A stretch of DNA of 64,000 bases from Variovorax flavidus (GTDB lineage Bacteria; Pseudomonadota; Gammaproteobacteria; Burkholderiales; Burkholderiaceae_C): contig NZ_JASZYE010000001.1 in NCBI RefSeq assembly GCF_030317145.1, positions 930,001-994,000 of the forward strand, given 5' to 3'. A program made the position numbers and the translations under genes. Of the stretch, positions 46,452 through 54,877 are shown one piece after another (the first letter of the stretch is position 1; the number at the start of each line of letters is the position of its first letter). The notes beneath the pieces are model-generated. The model had not been told where the DNA came from. It searched no databases and saw only the letters and a list, made by a program, of their open reading frames with translations.

Positions 46452-46816
46452 TTCGGGTCCTGCACACACCGGTCTCATGACGGGGGTACAGGCCACCGGA
46501 CAGGCTGCCAATCAGCCTATTGCAGTGAAGCCCCCGCGTGGAACGGATGCGAATCGGGTTGGAACAGGCGAACCGCCAGCGTCATTGCTTTCGGTTCGCT
46601 CGAATCCCGCCGTCATTAGCGGAGGCACCACCCCGCGGCATCAGCGCCACGGGGCAGTGACGGAGATAACGCAATCTCCGTGCCATGCAGATCCAGGGTC
46701 TTCGCGACCCGGTTGGCACCGAAATCAGTCCCGATCCGGCTGCCAGGAAGTTGGGCGTGCGCCGTTCTGGCGCACGGGTCTCCGGTTTGGTGCAGCGCAC
46801 CAACGCCCGGCCGGGC
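46452..46816. other. Intergenic region between nirB and tctC, with hairpins
   Basis: No gene is recognised in these 365 bases, which must hold the nirB promoter. A strong 8-bp dyad lies at 46756-46776 (CGTGCGCC, loop GTTCT, GGCGCACG), 41 bp past the end of the tctC gene read on the minus strand. It has no T tract, so it is at most a weak transcription stop for tctC. A 5-bp dyad GGCTG-CCAAT-CAGCC is centred near 46512, closer to nirB. I see no clear FNR, NtcA or NasR-type site. Confidence 0.4.
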
Positions 46817-47812
46817 TCACTCCGGCTGGATGTCCGCGGCCTTCGCCACGGCCTTCCAGCGCTCGATCTCGGCCGTGATGAACTTCGCGAACTCGTCAGG
46901 CTTCATCGGTGCCGGCTCCGCGCCTTCCTTGATGAAGAAGGCCTTCATCTCGTTCGACTGGATGTTCTTGTTGATCTCGGCGTTGAGCTTGTCGACCACC
47001 GCCTGCGGCGTCCCCGCCGGTGCCAGCACGCCCCACCAGAGGTCGAGTGCGCTGCCCTTGTAGCCGGCTTCCTCCAGCGACACGAGTTCCGGCGCGACCG
47101 GCGAACGATGGGCGGTCGTCACGGCCAGCGCACGCGCCTTGCCGCCGCGCACCTGCGTGAGGATCGATGGCGCGCTCGCCACCAGCACGTCGATCTGTCC
47201 GCCAAGCAGGTCGGTGGTCGCCGGCCCCATGCCTTTGTAGGGGACGTGGGTCATCTTGATGCCCGCCGCCCCTGCGAACAGCTCGGTCGCGAAGTGGTTG
47301 ATGCTGCCCGCACCCGAGGTGCCGTAGTTCAGCTTGCCGGGGTTGGCCTTGGCCGCGGCCACCAGGTCCTGGATGGTCTTGTAGGGCGAATCCTTGTTCA
47401 CCGTGACCAGCAGCGGCCCCTTGGCCAACATGGCGACCGGCTTGAAGTCCTTGATAGCGTCGTAGTTGAGATTGGTCCGGATGGCAGCGCCGGTGGTGAA
47501 GGTGGACGAGAGCACCACCAGCGTGTAGCCATCGGCCGGCGCGCGCGCCACCGTGCCGTTCGCGATCACGCCGCCGCCCGCCGGCTTGTTGTCGATCACG
47601 ACCGGCTGGCCGAACGCATCCGACAGGCGCTTGCCGATGGCGCGCGCGAACACGTCGTTCGAGCCGCCTGCGGCGCTGCCCACCACGATCGTGATGGGCT
47701 TGGCGGGGAAGGCATTGCCCTGCGCGAAGGCGGCGGGCTGCAGCGCGAGGGCAGCGATCGCCGCGATGGCCGAGATCGCGCCGCGGCGGGGAGTGAGCAA
47801 GGAACAGGACAT
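46817..47812 (-). CDS. Tripartite tricarboxylate receptor (TctC/Bug family) flanking the unassigned operon
   Basis: The 331-residue periplasmic receptor has a signal peptide (AISAIAAIAALALQPAAFAQ) and the Bug pattern FPAKPITIVVGSAAGGSNDVFAR, QPVVIDNKPAGGGVIANGTVARAPADGYTLVV, NPGKLNYGTSGAGSINHFATELFAG, THVPYKGMGPATTDLLGGQID, and the C-terminal GTPQAVVDKLNAEI. ATG 47812 (GGAG upstream) is preferred over ATG 47824. It is divergent from the DapA-like gene (47962), with 149 bp between, suggesting shared control and a shared substrate. No TctA/TctB permease genes are adjacent, so the partner membrane subunits are elsewhere. Confidence 0.88.
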   Translation of the reverse strand: MSCSLLTPRRGAISAIAAIAALALQPAAFAQGNAFPAKPITIVVGSAAGGSNDVFARAIGKRLSDAFGQPVVIDNKPAGGGVIANGTVARAPADGYTLVVLSSTFTTGAAIRTNLNYDAIKDFKPVAMLAKGPLLVTVNKDSPYKTIQDLVAAAKANPGKLNYGTSGAGSINHFATELFAGAAGIKMTHVPYKGMGPATTDLLGGQIDVLVASAPSILTQVRGGKARALAVTTAHRSPVAPELVSLEEAGYKGSALDLWWGVLAPAGTPQAVVDKLNAEINKNIQSNEMKAFFIKEGAEPAPMKPDEFAKFITAEIERWKAVAKAADIQPE

Positions 47813-47961
47813 GGTTGTCTCCATAGAGGAATAGGGTCTCGCCAGCCATCCTAAGAACTACGGACGGCTTCTTCGACGACGTTTTGTTATTCGATTCCCA
47901 AGTTTTTCTTGTGCTCGACACCCACGGGCGGAGGCACACTGCGCTTCCACAGGAGAGCATC

Positions 47962-48894
47962 ATGCGACTGCCCAGCGACGCCCGAGGCGTCTACCCCATC
48001 GCCCCCACGCCGTTCTTCGACGACGGCCGCATCGACACCGCATCCATCGACCGCCTGACGGACTTCTACCTGCAGTGCGGCGCCACGGGCATCACCGTGC
48101 TCGGCCAGCTTGGCGAGGCGCCCAAGCTCGAACACCAGGAGAGCGTCGATGTCGCGCGGCAGATGATCCGCCGCGCGCCCAACCTGCCGGTGGTCGTCGG
48201 CGTCTCGGCGCCGGGCTTCGCGGCCATGCGGGCGCTGACCCACGAGGTGATGGAACACGGCGCGGCCGGCGTGATGATCGCGCCGCCCAACACCCTCCGC
48301 ACCGACGACCAGATCGTCGGCTACTACAGGCAGGCCGCCGAAGCCATCGGCGCCGACGTGCCTTTCGTGCTGCAGGACTACCCGCTCACCTTCTCGGTCC
48401 AGATGACGCCCGGCGTGATCCGCCGCATCGTGTCCGAGATTCCCTCGTGCGCGATGCTGAAGCACGAGGACTGGCCGGGCCTCGAGAAGATCTCGGCGCT
48501 GCGGGCCTTCGAGAAGGAAGGCTCGATGCGGCGCCTGCCGATCCTGTGCGGCAACAACGGCCTCTTCCTCGACTACGAGATGGAGCGCGGCGCGGATGGC
48601 GCCAATACCGGATACGCCTTCCCCGACATGCTGTGCGACGTCGTGCGGCTGTCGGCCGCTGGCCAGCGCGAGGAGGCGCACGACCTCTTCGACGCCCACC
48701 TGCCGCTGCTGCGCTACGAGCAGCAGCCGGGTGTCGGGCTGGCCGTGCGCAAGTACGTGCTGCAGCGCCGGGGGCTGCTCAGCTCCGCGGCGCAGCGCAA
48801 GCCTGCGGCCGCCCTCACGCCGGCCGCACGCGCCGAGGTCGATCACCTGCTCGGCCGCTTGGCGCGCCACGACCCACGGGCGAAACTGGCATGA
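47962..48894 (+). CDS. DapA/N-acetylneuraminate-lyase family aldolase or dehydratase
   Basis: The 310-residue class I TIM-barrel enzyme has GQLGEAPKL (the family GxTGE), Tyr140 (VLQDYPLTF, the conserved DYP/YN-P position) and Schiff-base Lys167 (CAMLKHEDWPG). The family includes dihydrodipicolinate synthase, sialic acid lyase, and 5-dehydro-4-deoxyglucarate or 2-keto-3-deoxy acid aldolases. Since it heads a catabolic operon, sugar-acid or keto-acid cleavage is more likely than lysine synthesis (inferred). AGGAG precedes ATG 47962. The stop overlaps the CitE-like gene by ATGA. The Ala/Arg-rich C-terminus is a little extended. Confidence 0.85.
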   Translation: MRLPSDARGVYPIAPTPFFDDGRIDTASIDRLTDFYLQCGATGITVLGQLGEAPKLEHQESVDVARQMIRRAPNLPVVVGVSAPGFAAMRALTHEVMEHGAAGVMIAPPNTLRTDDQIVGYYRQAAEAIGADVPFVLQDYPLTFSVQMTPGVIRRIVSEIPSCAMLKHEDWPGLEKISALRAFEKEGSMRRLPILCGNNGLFLDYEMERGADGANTGYAFPDMLCDVVRLSAAGQREEAHDLFDAHLPLLRYEQQPGVGLAVRKYVLQRRGLLSSAAQRKPAAALTPAARAEVDHLLGRLARHDPRAKLA

Positions 48895-49754
48895 GAAGCA
48901 AGCTCTTCGTGCCGGGGTCGCGCCCCGAGCTTTTCGCCAAGGCCGCCGCGAGCGACGCGGACGGCATCTGCCTGGATCTGGAAGACGCCGTGGTCGAGGC
49001 CCGCAAGGCCGAGGCGCGCGATGCCGTGCGCGGCTTTCTTCAAGCCGGCGGCGCCACGTGCGGCAAGACCTGGATCGTGCGCGTGAACGGCCTCGACACG
49101 CCGCACTTCGCCGCCGATGTCGCTGCCGTCGCGCAGCGCGGCGTGCATGTGGTCAACCTGCCGAAGCCCGAAAGCCCGGCCGACGTTCAGGCCGCCGCCG
49201 ACGCGCTGGCCCGCGCCGAGCGCGACAACGGCGTCCGCGCACCGATCGGGCTGTTGCTCAACATCGAGACGCCCAAGGCCCTGCGCGCCGCCGCCGCGCT
49301 CGCCGCCGCGCATCCGCGCGTGGTGGGCCTGCAGATGGGACTGGGCGATCTCTTCGAGCCACTCGGCATCGACCGGCGCGAAGCCTCCGCGGTGCGGCAG
49401 GCCATGTTCGCCGTGCGCATGGCGGCCGGCGAAGCGGGCGTCTACGCCTACGACAGCGCCTTTGCGAACGTGCGCGACGTCGAGGGCTTCCGCGAGGAGG
49501 CTGCGCTCTCGCGCCGCATGGGTTTCCTCGGCAAGAGCTGCATCCACCCGAGCCAGGTGGCTCTCGCGAACGAGGCCTTCCGGCCGACCGATGCCGAGAT
49601 CGCGCATTCGCTCAAGGTGGTGGAGGCGGCCGACGCGGCGACGGCCGGCGGCGTCGGCGCCTATGTCGTCGATGGCCGCATGATCGACGCCCCCTTCGAG
49701 GCACGCGCCCGGGCCATCGTGGCGAGCGCGCGGCGACTGGGATTGGTGCCATGA
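48891..49754 (+). CDS. HpcH/HpaI (CitE-like) CoA-lyase or aldolase
   Basis: This 287-residue protein of the CitE family has the family start KLFVPGSRPELFAKA and CLDLEDAVVEARKAEAR (metal-site acidic patch). Other motifs are WIVRVNGLDTPHFAADVAAV, IGLLLNIETPKALRAAAALA, VVGLQMGLGDLFEPLG, and a C-terminal GKSCIHPSQVALANEAFRPTDAEI. Relatives cleave citryl-, malyl- or citramalyl-CoA with Mg2+. The next gene is a CoA transferase, which supports a CoA-ester substrate. Its start overlaps the DapA-like stop and its stop overlaps the CoA-transferase start, both by ATGA. The exact acyl group is unknown. Confidence 0.85.
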   Translation: MRSKLFVPGSRPELFAKAAASDADGICLDLEDAVVEARKAEARDAVRGFLQAGGATCGKTWIVRVNGLDTPHFAADVAAVAQRGVHVVNLPKPESPADVQAAADALARAERDNGVRAPIGLLLNIETPKALRAAAALAAAHPRVVGLQMGLGDLFEPLGIDRREASAVRQAMFAVRMAAGEAGVYAYDSAFANVRDVEGFREEAALSRRMGFLGKSCIHPSQVALANEAFRPTDAEIAHSLKVVEAADAATAGGVGAYVVDGRMIDAPFEARARAIVASARRLGLVP

Positions 49755-50938
49755 ACGACTCGACAACCGATCGCGCCGCGGCCGCCGGCCCGCTCTCCGG
49801 CCCGCTCTCCGGCCTGCGCGTGCTCGACCTGAGCGCCTACATCGCCGGCCCCTACGGCTGCTCTCTGCTTGCCGACCAGGGCGCCGAGGTCATCAAGATC
49901 GAGCCGCCCGCGGGCGACAACCTGCGCAAGTACCCGTCCACGCTGGAAGCCGAGAGCCGCGCCTTCCTGGGGGTGAACCGCAGCAAGCTCGGCGTGGTGC
50001 TCGACCTCAAGCAGCCCGCGGACCTCGAGGCCTTGCGCGCGCTCGTGCGCGAGGCCGACGTGCTGGTCCACAACTTCAGGCCCAGCGTGCCCGGGCGGCT
50101 GGGCATCGACTACGCGTCTCTGAAGGCGATCAATCCGCGGCTCATCTACTGCACCGTCACCGGCTACGGCGAAACCGGGCCGCTGAAGGACAAGGCGGGC
50201 TACGACCAGGTGCTGCAGACCATGACCGGCATGTGCGCGATGCAGGCGCAACCGGGCCAGCCCCCGCAGATCCTTTACGGCTCGGTGGTCGACTACTACG
50301 CCGCAGCGCTGGTGGCCGCCGGCGTCGCGTCGGCACTCTACGAGCGCGAGAAGAGCGGCGTGGGCCAGCAGGTCGGCGTCTCGCTGCTGCGCTCCGCGCT
50401 CGCGATGCAGTCCGCCCGCCTGGTCTGGGCCGAGGGCGAGCCGCGCGAGGTCGGTCGCGACATGCGCTCGGGCGGGATCACCGGCATCCACCCCACGCGC
50501 GAAGGCCACCTCTACATCTCGGCGAACACGCCGCACTTCTGGCGCGCGCTGTGCGAGAAGACGGGCCTGCAGTCGCTGCTCTCGGAGCGCTACGACAGCG
50601 TGCGCAAGCGCGCCCAGCACCACGAGGAGATCGTGCCCTTGCTGCACGCCGCGCTGGCCACGCACGGCGCGCTCGAATGGGAGCGCATCTTTGGCGAGGA
50701 AGTGCCGTGCGCCGCCGCGCGCACGGTGGAGGACATGTTCGACTTCCCGCAGGCGCAGGCCGAGGACATGGTCGCGACCTTCGCGCATCCGACGCTGGGC
50801 AGCTACCGCGGCTTCACGCGCGCCGTTACCTTCGGCCGCACACCCGGCCCCGAGCCCTTCGCGGCGCCGACGCTGGGCCAGCACAACGAACAGCTGGGTG
50901 TCGGTGATCCGGAGGCCAACGCCAAGGGGGCCGCCTGA
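49751..50938 (+). CDS. Class III CoA-transferase (CaiB/BaiF family)
   Basis: The 395-residue protein has the family start GLRVLDLSAYIAGPYGCSLLADQGAEVIKIEPPAGD, then HNFRPSVPGRLGIDYASL and YCTVTGYGETGPLKDKAGYDQVLQ. The catalytic Asp lies in YGSVVDYYAAALVAAGV, before ALYEREKSGVGQQVGVSLL. It transfers CoA between carboxylic acids, presumably activating the acid later cleaved by the CitE-like lyase (inferred). Gene overlaps with the lyase and the FAD oxidase (ATGG/TGATGG) indicate tight co-translation. The N-terminus before the domain (Ala/Gly-rich, about 20 residues) is variable in this family. Confidence 0.87.
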   Translation: MNDSTTDRAAAAGPLSGPLSGLRVLDLSAYIAGPYGCSLLADQGAEVIKIEPPAGDNLRKYPSTLEAESRAFLGVNRSKLGVVLDLKQPADLEALRALVREADVLVHNFRPSVPGRLGIDYASLKAINPRLIYCTVTGYGETGPLKDKAGYDQVLQTMTGMCAMQAQPGQPPQILYGSVVDYYAAALVAAGVASALYEREKSGVGQQVGVSLLRSALAMQSARLVWAEGEPREVGRDMRSGGITGIHPTREGHLYISANTPHFWRALCEKTGLQSLLSERYDSVRKRAQHHEEIVPLLHAALATHGALEWERIFGEEVPCAAARTVEDMFDFPQAQAEDMVATFAHPTLGSYRGFTRAVTFGRTPGPEPFAAPTLGQHNEQLGVGDPEANAKGAA

Positions 50939-52071
50939 TGGACACGATCGACTGCGCCGTCATCGGCGCAGGCGTGGTCGGGCTTTCCATCGCGCGCTCG
51001 CTCGCGATGGCCGGCCGCGAGGTGGTCATCCTCGAAACCGAAGGCGCCATCGGCACGCACACCAGCGCGCGCAACTCCGAAGTGATCCATGCCGGCATCT
51101 CCTATGCGCCGGGCTCGCTCAAAGGCCGCCTGTGCGTTGCCGGCAAGGCCGCGCTGTACGCCTACTGCGCCGAGCGGGGCATCGGCCACCGTCGCATCGG
51201 CAAGCTCATCGTGGCGACACAGGAATCCGAGCTGCCCGAACTGAACCGCTACATCGCGCTGGGCGCAGCGCATGGCGTGACGGACCTGCGGCTCGTCGAC
51301 GCCGCCGAGGCCCACGCCATGGAACCCGAAGTGCGTTGCGTCGGCGCGCTGCACTCGCCCTCCACCGGCATCGTCGACAGCCACGGCCTGATGCTCGGCT
51401 ACCTCGGCGATGCCGAGCGGCACGGTGCGACGCTGGCGCTGCGCAGCCCTGTCGTGGCAGGGGAAGCCACGACCGACGGCATCGTGCTGCAGGTCGGCAC
51501 ATCGGCCGACACGCGCGTGCGCTGCAGGAGCGTGGTCAACGCCGCCGGCCTCGGCGCGCAGCGCATTGCCGGCGCCATCGCGGGCATGCCGGGCGCGCTG
51601 ATCCCGCCGCTGCATTTCGCCGTCGGCCATTACTTCACGCTGGGCCGCAAGTCGCCGTTCAACCATCTCGTGTACCCCACGGGCCGCGAAGGCGCCCTGC
51701 GCGCGCACGTCACGATCGACCTGGGCGGCCAGTGCAAGTTCGGCCCCGACCTCGACTGGCGCGACGGCGTGGACTACCGGTTCGACCCGTCGCGCGCGCC
51801 GGCTTTCCGCGACGCGATCCGCCGCTACTACCCCGGCCTGCGCGACGACGACCTGCAACCCGGCTACACCGGCATCCGCCCCCGCCTCGCGGGCCCGGGA
51901 TCGTCCATGCACAACTCGGCGACCGACTTCGTCATTCAGGACGCCAGGCAGCACGGCATCGACGGACTCGTCAACCTGTTCGGCATCGAATCCCCGGGGC
52001 TCACTGCCTCGCTCGCCATCGGCGAGCACGTGCGTCAGATCGTCGAACAACAAGCCGAAGCAACCGGATGA
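50938..52071 (+). CDS. FAD-dependent 2-hydroxyacid oxidase (LhgO-like)
   Basis: The 377-residue DAO-family flavoprotein starts with the FAD motif DCAVIGAGVVGLSIARSLA (about residues 5-23). It carries GAIGTHTSARNSEVIHAGISYAPGSLKG, the L-2-hydroxyglutarate oxidase-type signature. It also has VNAAGLGAQRIAG, and GYTGIRPRL plus LFGIESPGLTASLAIGE near the C-terminus. It resembles L-2-hydroxyglutarate oxidase (LhgO) and related hydroxyacid dehydrogenases that pass electrons to quinone or O2. In this operon it would oxidise a hydroxyacid to the keto acid used by the lyases (inferred). The start shares a base with the previous stop. Confidence 0.87.
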   Translation: MDTIDCAVIGAGVVGLSIARSLAMAGREVVILETEGAIGTHTSARNSEVIHAGISYAPGSLKGRLCVAGKAALYAYCAERGIGHRRIGKLIVATQESELPELNRYIALGAAHGVTDLRLVDAAEAHAMEPEVRCVGALHSPSTGIVDSHGLMLGYLGDAERHGATLALRSPVVAGEATTDGIVLQVGTSADTRVRCRSVVNAAGLGAQRIAGAIAGMPGALIPPLHFAVGHYFTLGRKSPFNHLVYPTGREGALRAHVTIDLGGQCKFGPDLDWRDGVDYRFDPSRAPAFRDAIRRYYPGLRDDDLQPGYTGIRPRLAGPGSSMHNSATDFVIQDARQHGIDGLVNLFGIESPGLTASLAIGEHVRQIVEQQAEATG

Positions 52072-52931
52072 CCCTGCACGAACAGATCCCCCACTCCGCC
52101 GGCACGGCAGCGCCGACACTGCCGGTGCCCGCGCTGGCCTGCGACTCGCACATCCACATCTACGACGCGCGCTTTCCGTCCATCGGCGACCCGGGCCGCG
52201 TGCTGGCGCAGGCCACCGCGAACGACTACCGGCGCCTGCAGGCGCGACTCGGCACGACGCGCACGGTGGTGGTGACGCCAACGGTCTACGGCACCGACAA
52301 CCGCGTCACGCTCGACGCGATCCGGCAACTCGGCGCGGCGGACGCACGCGGCGTTGCCGTGCTGCATCCCGAAGTGGACGACGCCACCTTGCGCACGCTG
52401 GACGAAGGCGGCATTCGCGGCATCCGGTTCACGCTCTTCGACCCGGCGACCGCGGTCACGCGCTTCGACATGGTGGAGCCGCTGGCCCGGCGCATCGAGC
52501 CCCTCGGCTGGCACGTGCAATTGCACTGGCGCGCCGACCAGATCGCGGCGCATGCAGACCTGCTCGACCGGCTGCCCTGCCCGATCGTGTTCGACCATCT
52601 GGCGCGCATGCCGCATCCCGAGGGTCCGACGCACCCCGCCTTCGCCGTCGTGCGCCGCCTGCTCGATCGCGGGCGCACCTGGGTCAAGCTGTCGGCGCCC
52701 TATCTCGACGACGTGCCGGGCGCCGACGACAGCCGCGCCCTCGTGGCCGAGACGCTGCTCGCGCACGCGCCGCAGCGCCTGGTGTGGGGCAGCGACTGGC
52801 CCCATCCCACCGAGAAGACCGAGAAACCGGACGACGCCGTACTGCTCGACCGCATCGGCGGCTGGATGCGCGACGCAACGCTGCGGCAGCGCGTGCTGGT
52901 CGACAACCCGCAGGTGCTCTACGGCTTCTGA
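52068..52931 (+). CDS. Amidohydrolase 2 family lactonase/hydrolase
   Basis: The 287-residue TIM-barrel hydrolase has the HxH metal site in CDSHIHIYD (about residue 30), PTVYGTDNRVTLDAI, GIRGIRFTLFDP, HVQLHWRADQI, IVFDHLARMPHPEG, and WGSDWPHPTEK near the end. The SHIHIYD start is most like D-galactarolactone isomerase and related sugar-acid lactonases, rather than pyrone-dicarboxylate lactonase. Its likely role is opening or moving a lactone at the entry of the operon's pathway (inferred). It is the last gene of the overlap-linked operon. Its 3' end overlaps the convergent LysR gene by 13 bp. Confidence 0.82.
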   Translation: MTLHEQIPHSAGTAAPTLPVPALACDSHIHIYDARFPSIGDPGRVLAQATANDYRRLQARLGTTRTVVVTPTVYGTDNRVTLDAIRQLGAADARGVAVLHPEVDDATLRTLDEGGIRGIRFTLFDPATAVTRFDMVEPLARRIEPLGWHVQLHWRADQIAAHADLLDRLPCPIVFDHLARMPHPEGPTHPAFAVVRRLLDRGRTWVKLSAPYLDDVPGADDSRALVAETLLAHAPQRLVWGSDWPHPTEKTEKPDDAVLLDRIGGWMRDATLRQRVLVDNPQVLYGF

Positions 52932-53803
52932 TGACGCCGGCGCACCGCGATCTCGAAGGCTTCCAGCACGGCCTGCACGCGCCTGCTCTCGGCATCGGCG
53001 GGACGGCACACCATGGCGATGTGGCGCACCGGCGCATCCTTGCCCAACGGGATCTGCAGCATCGGATAGGCCTGGACCACCTCTTGCCGAAGGGCCGGCA
53101 CGACCGAGACGCCGAGCCCGGCGGAGACCATCGCCGCCACCGCGTCGGTGCCCGGCAGATCGAAGGTGCAGCGCGTGCGGGGCGCGATGCGGTTGACGTA
53201 CTGCGCCGCGATGTGGCCGCCGGTGGTGACGCGATCGAGGCGGATCCAGTTGTGGCGCCGGAGCATCTCCACCGGCGAGCCGCGACGCGCATGCGGCGGC
53301 GCGATCATCACGAAAGTCTCGATCGCCAGTGGAAACCATGTGAGCCGGCTCGATCCGCCGGACTTCGGCCGCACCAGCACGGCCGTGTCGAGACGGCCCG
53401 CCTTCACGTCGTCCAGCAGCGCGGCGGAGACGCCGCGCGTGATCTCGAACTCCAGCGCTGGCGCCCGGTCATGCAGCACCTGCATCGCCGTCGGCAGCAG
53501 GCTCACCTGGGCCGACTCGATGGTGCCCAGGCGGATGCGGCCCGAGACCACCGAGTCCTCGCGCAGGCGCAGCGCCTTCAGGGCATCGAGGGTCTGCTGC
53601 ATCGTGCCCGCGACCTCGGCCGCGAAGGCCGTGGGCCGCACCTGCCGCGCCGAGCGATCGAAGAGCGGCTGGCCAAAATAGGCCTCGAGCTGCTGCATCT
53701 GCAGGCTCACCGCGCTGGCCGTCAGGTTCACTTCCTTGGCCGCTGCGGCGAAGGAGCCGTGGCGCAGCACCGCAACGAGGGTCTGGAGAAACTGGAGCTT
53801 CAT
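52919..53803 (-). CDS. LysR-type regulator of the unassigned operon
   Basis: The 294-residue LysR protein has the winged-helix start KLQFLQTLVAVLRHGSFAAAAKEVNLTASAVSLQMQQLEAYFGQPLFDR (about residues 2-50). An effector domain with TFDLPGTDAVAAMVSAGLGVSVVPAL follows. ATG 53803 is chosen; the frame runs upstream without coding signs. It converges with the five-gene operon and is divergent from the second TctC gene (53881), an arrangement that points to control of both. The divergent gap contains a perfect dyad TTCTGCAGAA (53838-53847) that could be its operator. Confidence 0.9.
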   Translation of the reverse strand: MKLQFLQTLVAVLRHGSFAAAAKEVNLTASAVSLQMQQLEAYFGQPLFDRSARQVRPTAFAAEVAGTMQQTLDALKALRLREDSVVSGRIRLGTIESAQVSLLPTAMQVLHDRAPALEFEITRGVSAALLDDVKAGRLDTAVLVRPKSGGSSRLTWFPLAIETFVMIAPPHARRGSPVEMLRRHNWIRLDRVTTGGHIAAQYVNRIAPRTRCTFDLPGTDAVAAMVSAGLGVSVVPALRQEVVQAYPMLQIPLGKDAPVRHIAMVCRPADAESRRVQAVLEAFEIAVRRRHQKP

Positions 53804-53880
53804 GAGTTTTTCTTGGCCTCGGGGGCGATCCACGCATTCTGCAGAAGTTTTTATTGGCAACGAAACCTGAGGAGACAAAC

Positions 53881-54864
53881 ATGCCCGTGAGAGTTTTTTC
53901 GCCCGCGCGCCGGCAACTGGTGTTGGGCGGCATGGCGCTCGCCGCGCTGCCCGCCGTGGCGCAGGCCCCGGCCTTTCCGTCGAAGCCGATCCGGCTGGTC
54001 GTGCCCTACGCAGCAGGTGGCGGAGCCGACGGCAACGCCCGTCTGCTGGCGCAGCCGATGTCCACGCTGCTGGGCCAGCCGATCGTGGTGGAGAACCGGC
54101 CCGGCGCCAGCGGCATCATCGCCGCCACGGCCGTGCTGCAGGCGCCCGCCGACGGCTACACGGTGCTCTTCGACACCTTCCCCTACGCGGTGAACGCGGT
54201 GCTGCGCAAGCTGCCCTTCGATCCGGTCAAGGACCTCGTGCCGGTGTCGCAGGCGATCAACATGCCCAACATCCTCGTGGTGCCGAGTTCGGCGCCCTAC
54301 AAGACCTTCAAGGAGTTCATCGACTACGCGCGCGCCAACCCTGGAAAGCTGAGCTATGCGTCCTACGGCGCCGGCGGCTCGGCGCACCTCGCGGCCGAGA
54401 TGCTCAAGCGCGACGCCGGCATCGACTGGCTGCACGTGCCCTACAAGGGCGGCGCGCCGGCCATCACCGATCTGCTGGCGGGACAGGTCTCGGCCTACTT
54501 CGCCAACCCGGTGTCAGGGCTGAGCTACGTGCAATCAGGCCGCCTGCGGGCGCTGGCAACCACGGGCACGAAACGCATGGAAGCGCTGCCCGACGTGCCT
54601 ACCGTGATGGAGAGCGGCTTCAAGAATTTCGAAGTGGTCGAATGGAATGGCTTCTTCGTGCCCGCGGCCACGCCACCGGCCGTGATCGATCGCCTGTCGG
54701 GCGCCGTGCGGGACGCCACCCATCAGCCTGAAACGCGACGCCGGCTGCTGTCGATGGGCATCGAGCCCGTCGGCAACACGCCGAAGGAATTCGGCGCCTT
54801 CCTGCAATCGCAGATCGCCCGATGGGCCGCGCTGGTCAAGACCAACGGCATCACGGTCGACTGA
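53881..54864 (+). CDS. Tripartite tricarboxylate receptor (TctC/Bug family)
   Basis: The 327-residue periplasmic receptor has a signal segment (RRQLVLGGMALAALPAVAQA) and the Bug motifs FPSKPIRLVVPYAAGGGADGNAR, QPIVVENRPGASGIIAA, NPGKLSYASYGAGGSAHLAAEM, LHVPYKGGAPAITDLLAGQ, and the tail NTPKEFGAFLQSQIARWA. GAGGAG stands before ATG 53881. It is divergent from the LysR gene at 52919. With the TctC gene at 46817, it brackets the operon of unknown substrate. No permease subunits are adjacent. Confidence 0.9.
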   Translation: MPVRVFSPARRQLVLGGMALAALPAVAQAPAFPSKPIRLVVPYAAGGGADGNARLLAQPMSTLLGQPIVVENRPGASGIIAATAVLQAPADGYTVLFDTFPYAVNAVLRKLPFDPVKDLVPVSQAINMPNILVVPSSAPYKTFKEFIDYARANPGKLSYASYGAGGSAHLAAEMLKRDAGIDWLHVPYKGGAPAITDLLAGQVSAYFANPVSGLSYVQSGRLRALATTGTKRMEALPDVPTVMESGFKNFEVVEWNGFFVPAATPPAVIDRLSGAVRDATHQPETRRRLLSMGIEPVGNTPKEFGAFLQSQIARWAALVKTNGITVD

Positions 54865-54877
54865 AATCGCCCGTGGC

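Noticed and set aside
46756..46776. Confident terminator for tctC
   Set aside because: The stem is strong but no T tract follows on the minus strand, so it is listed only as a hairpin inside the intergenic entry.
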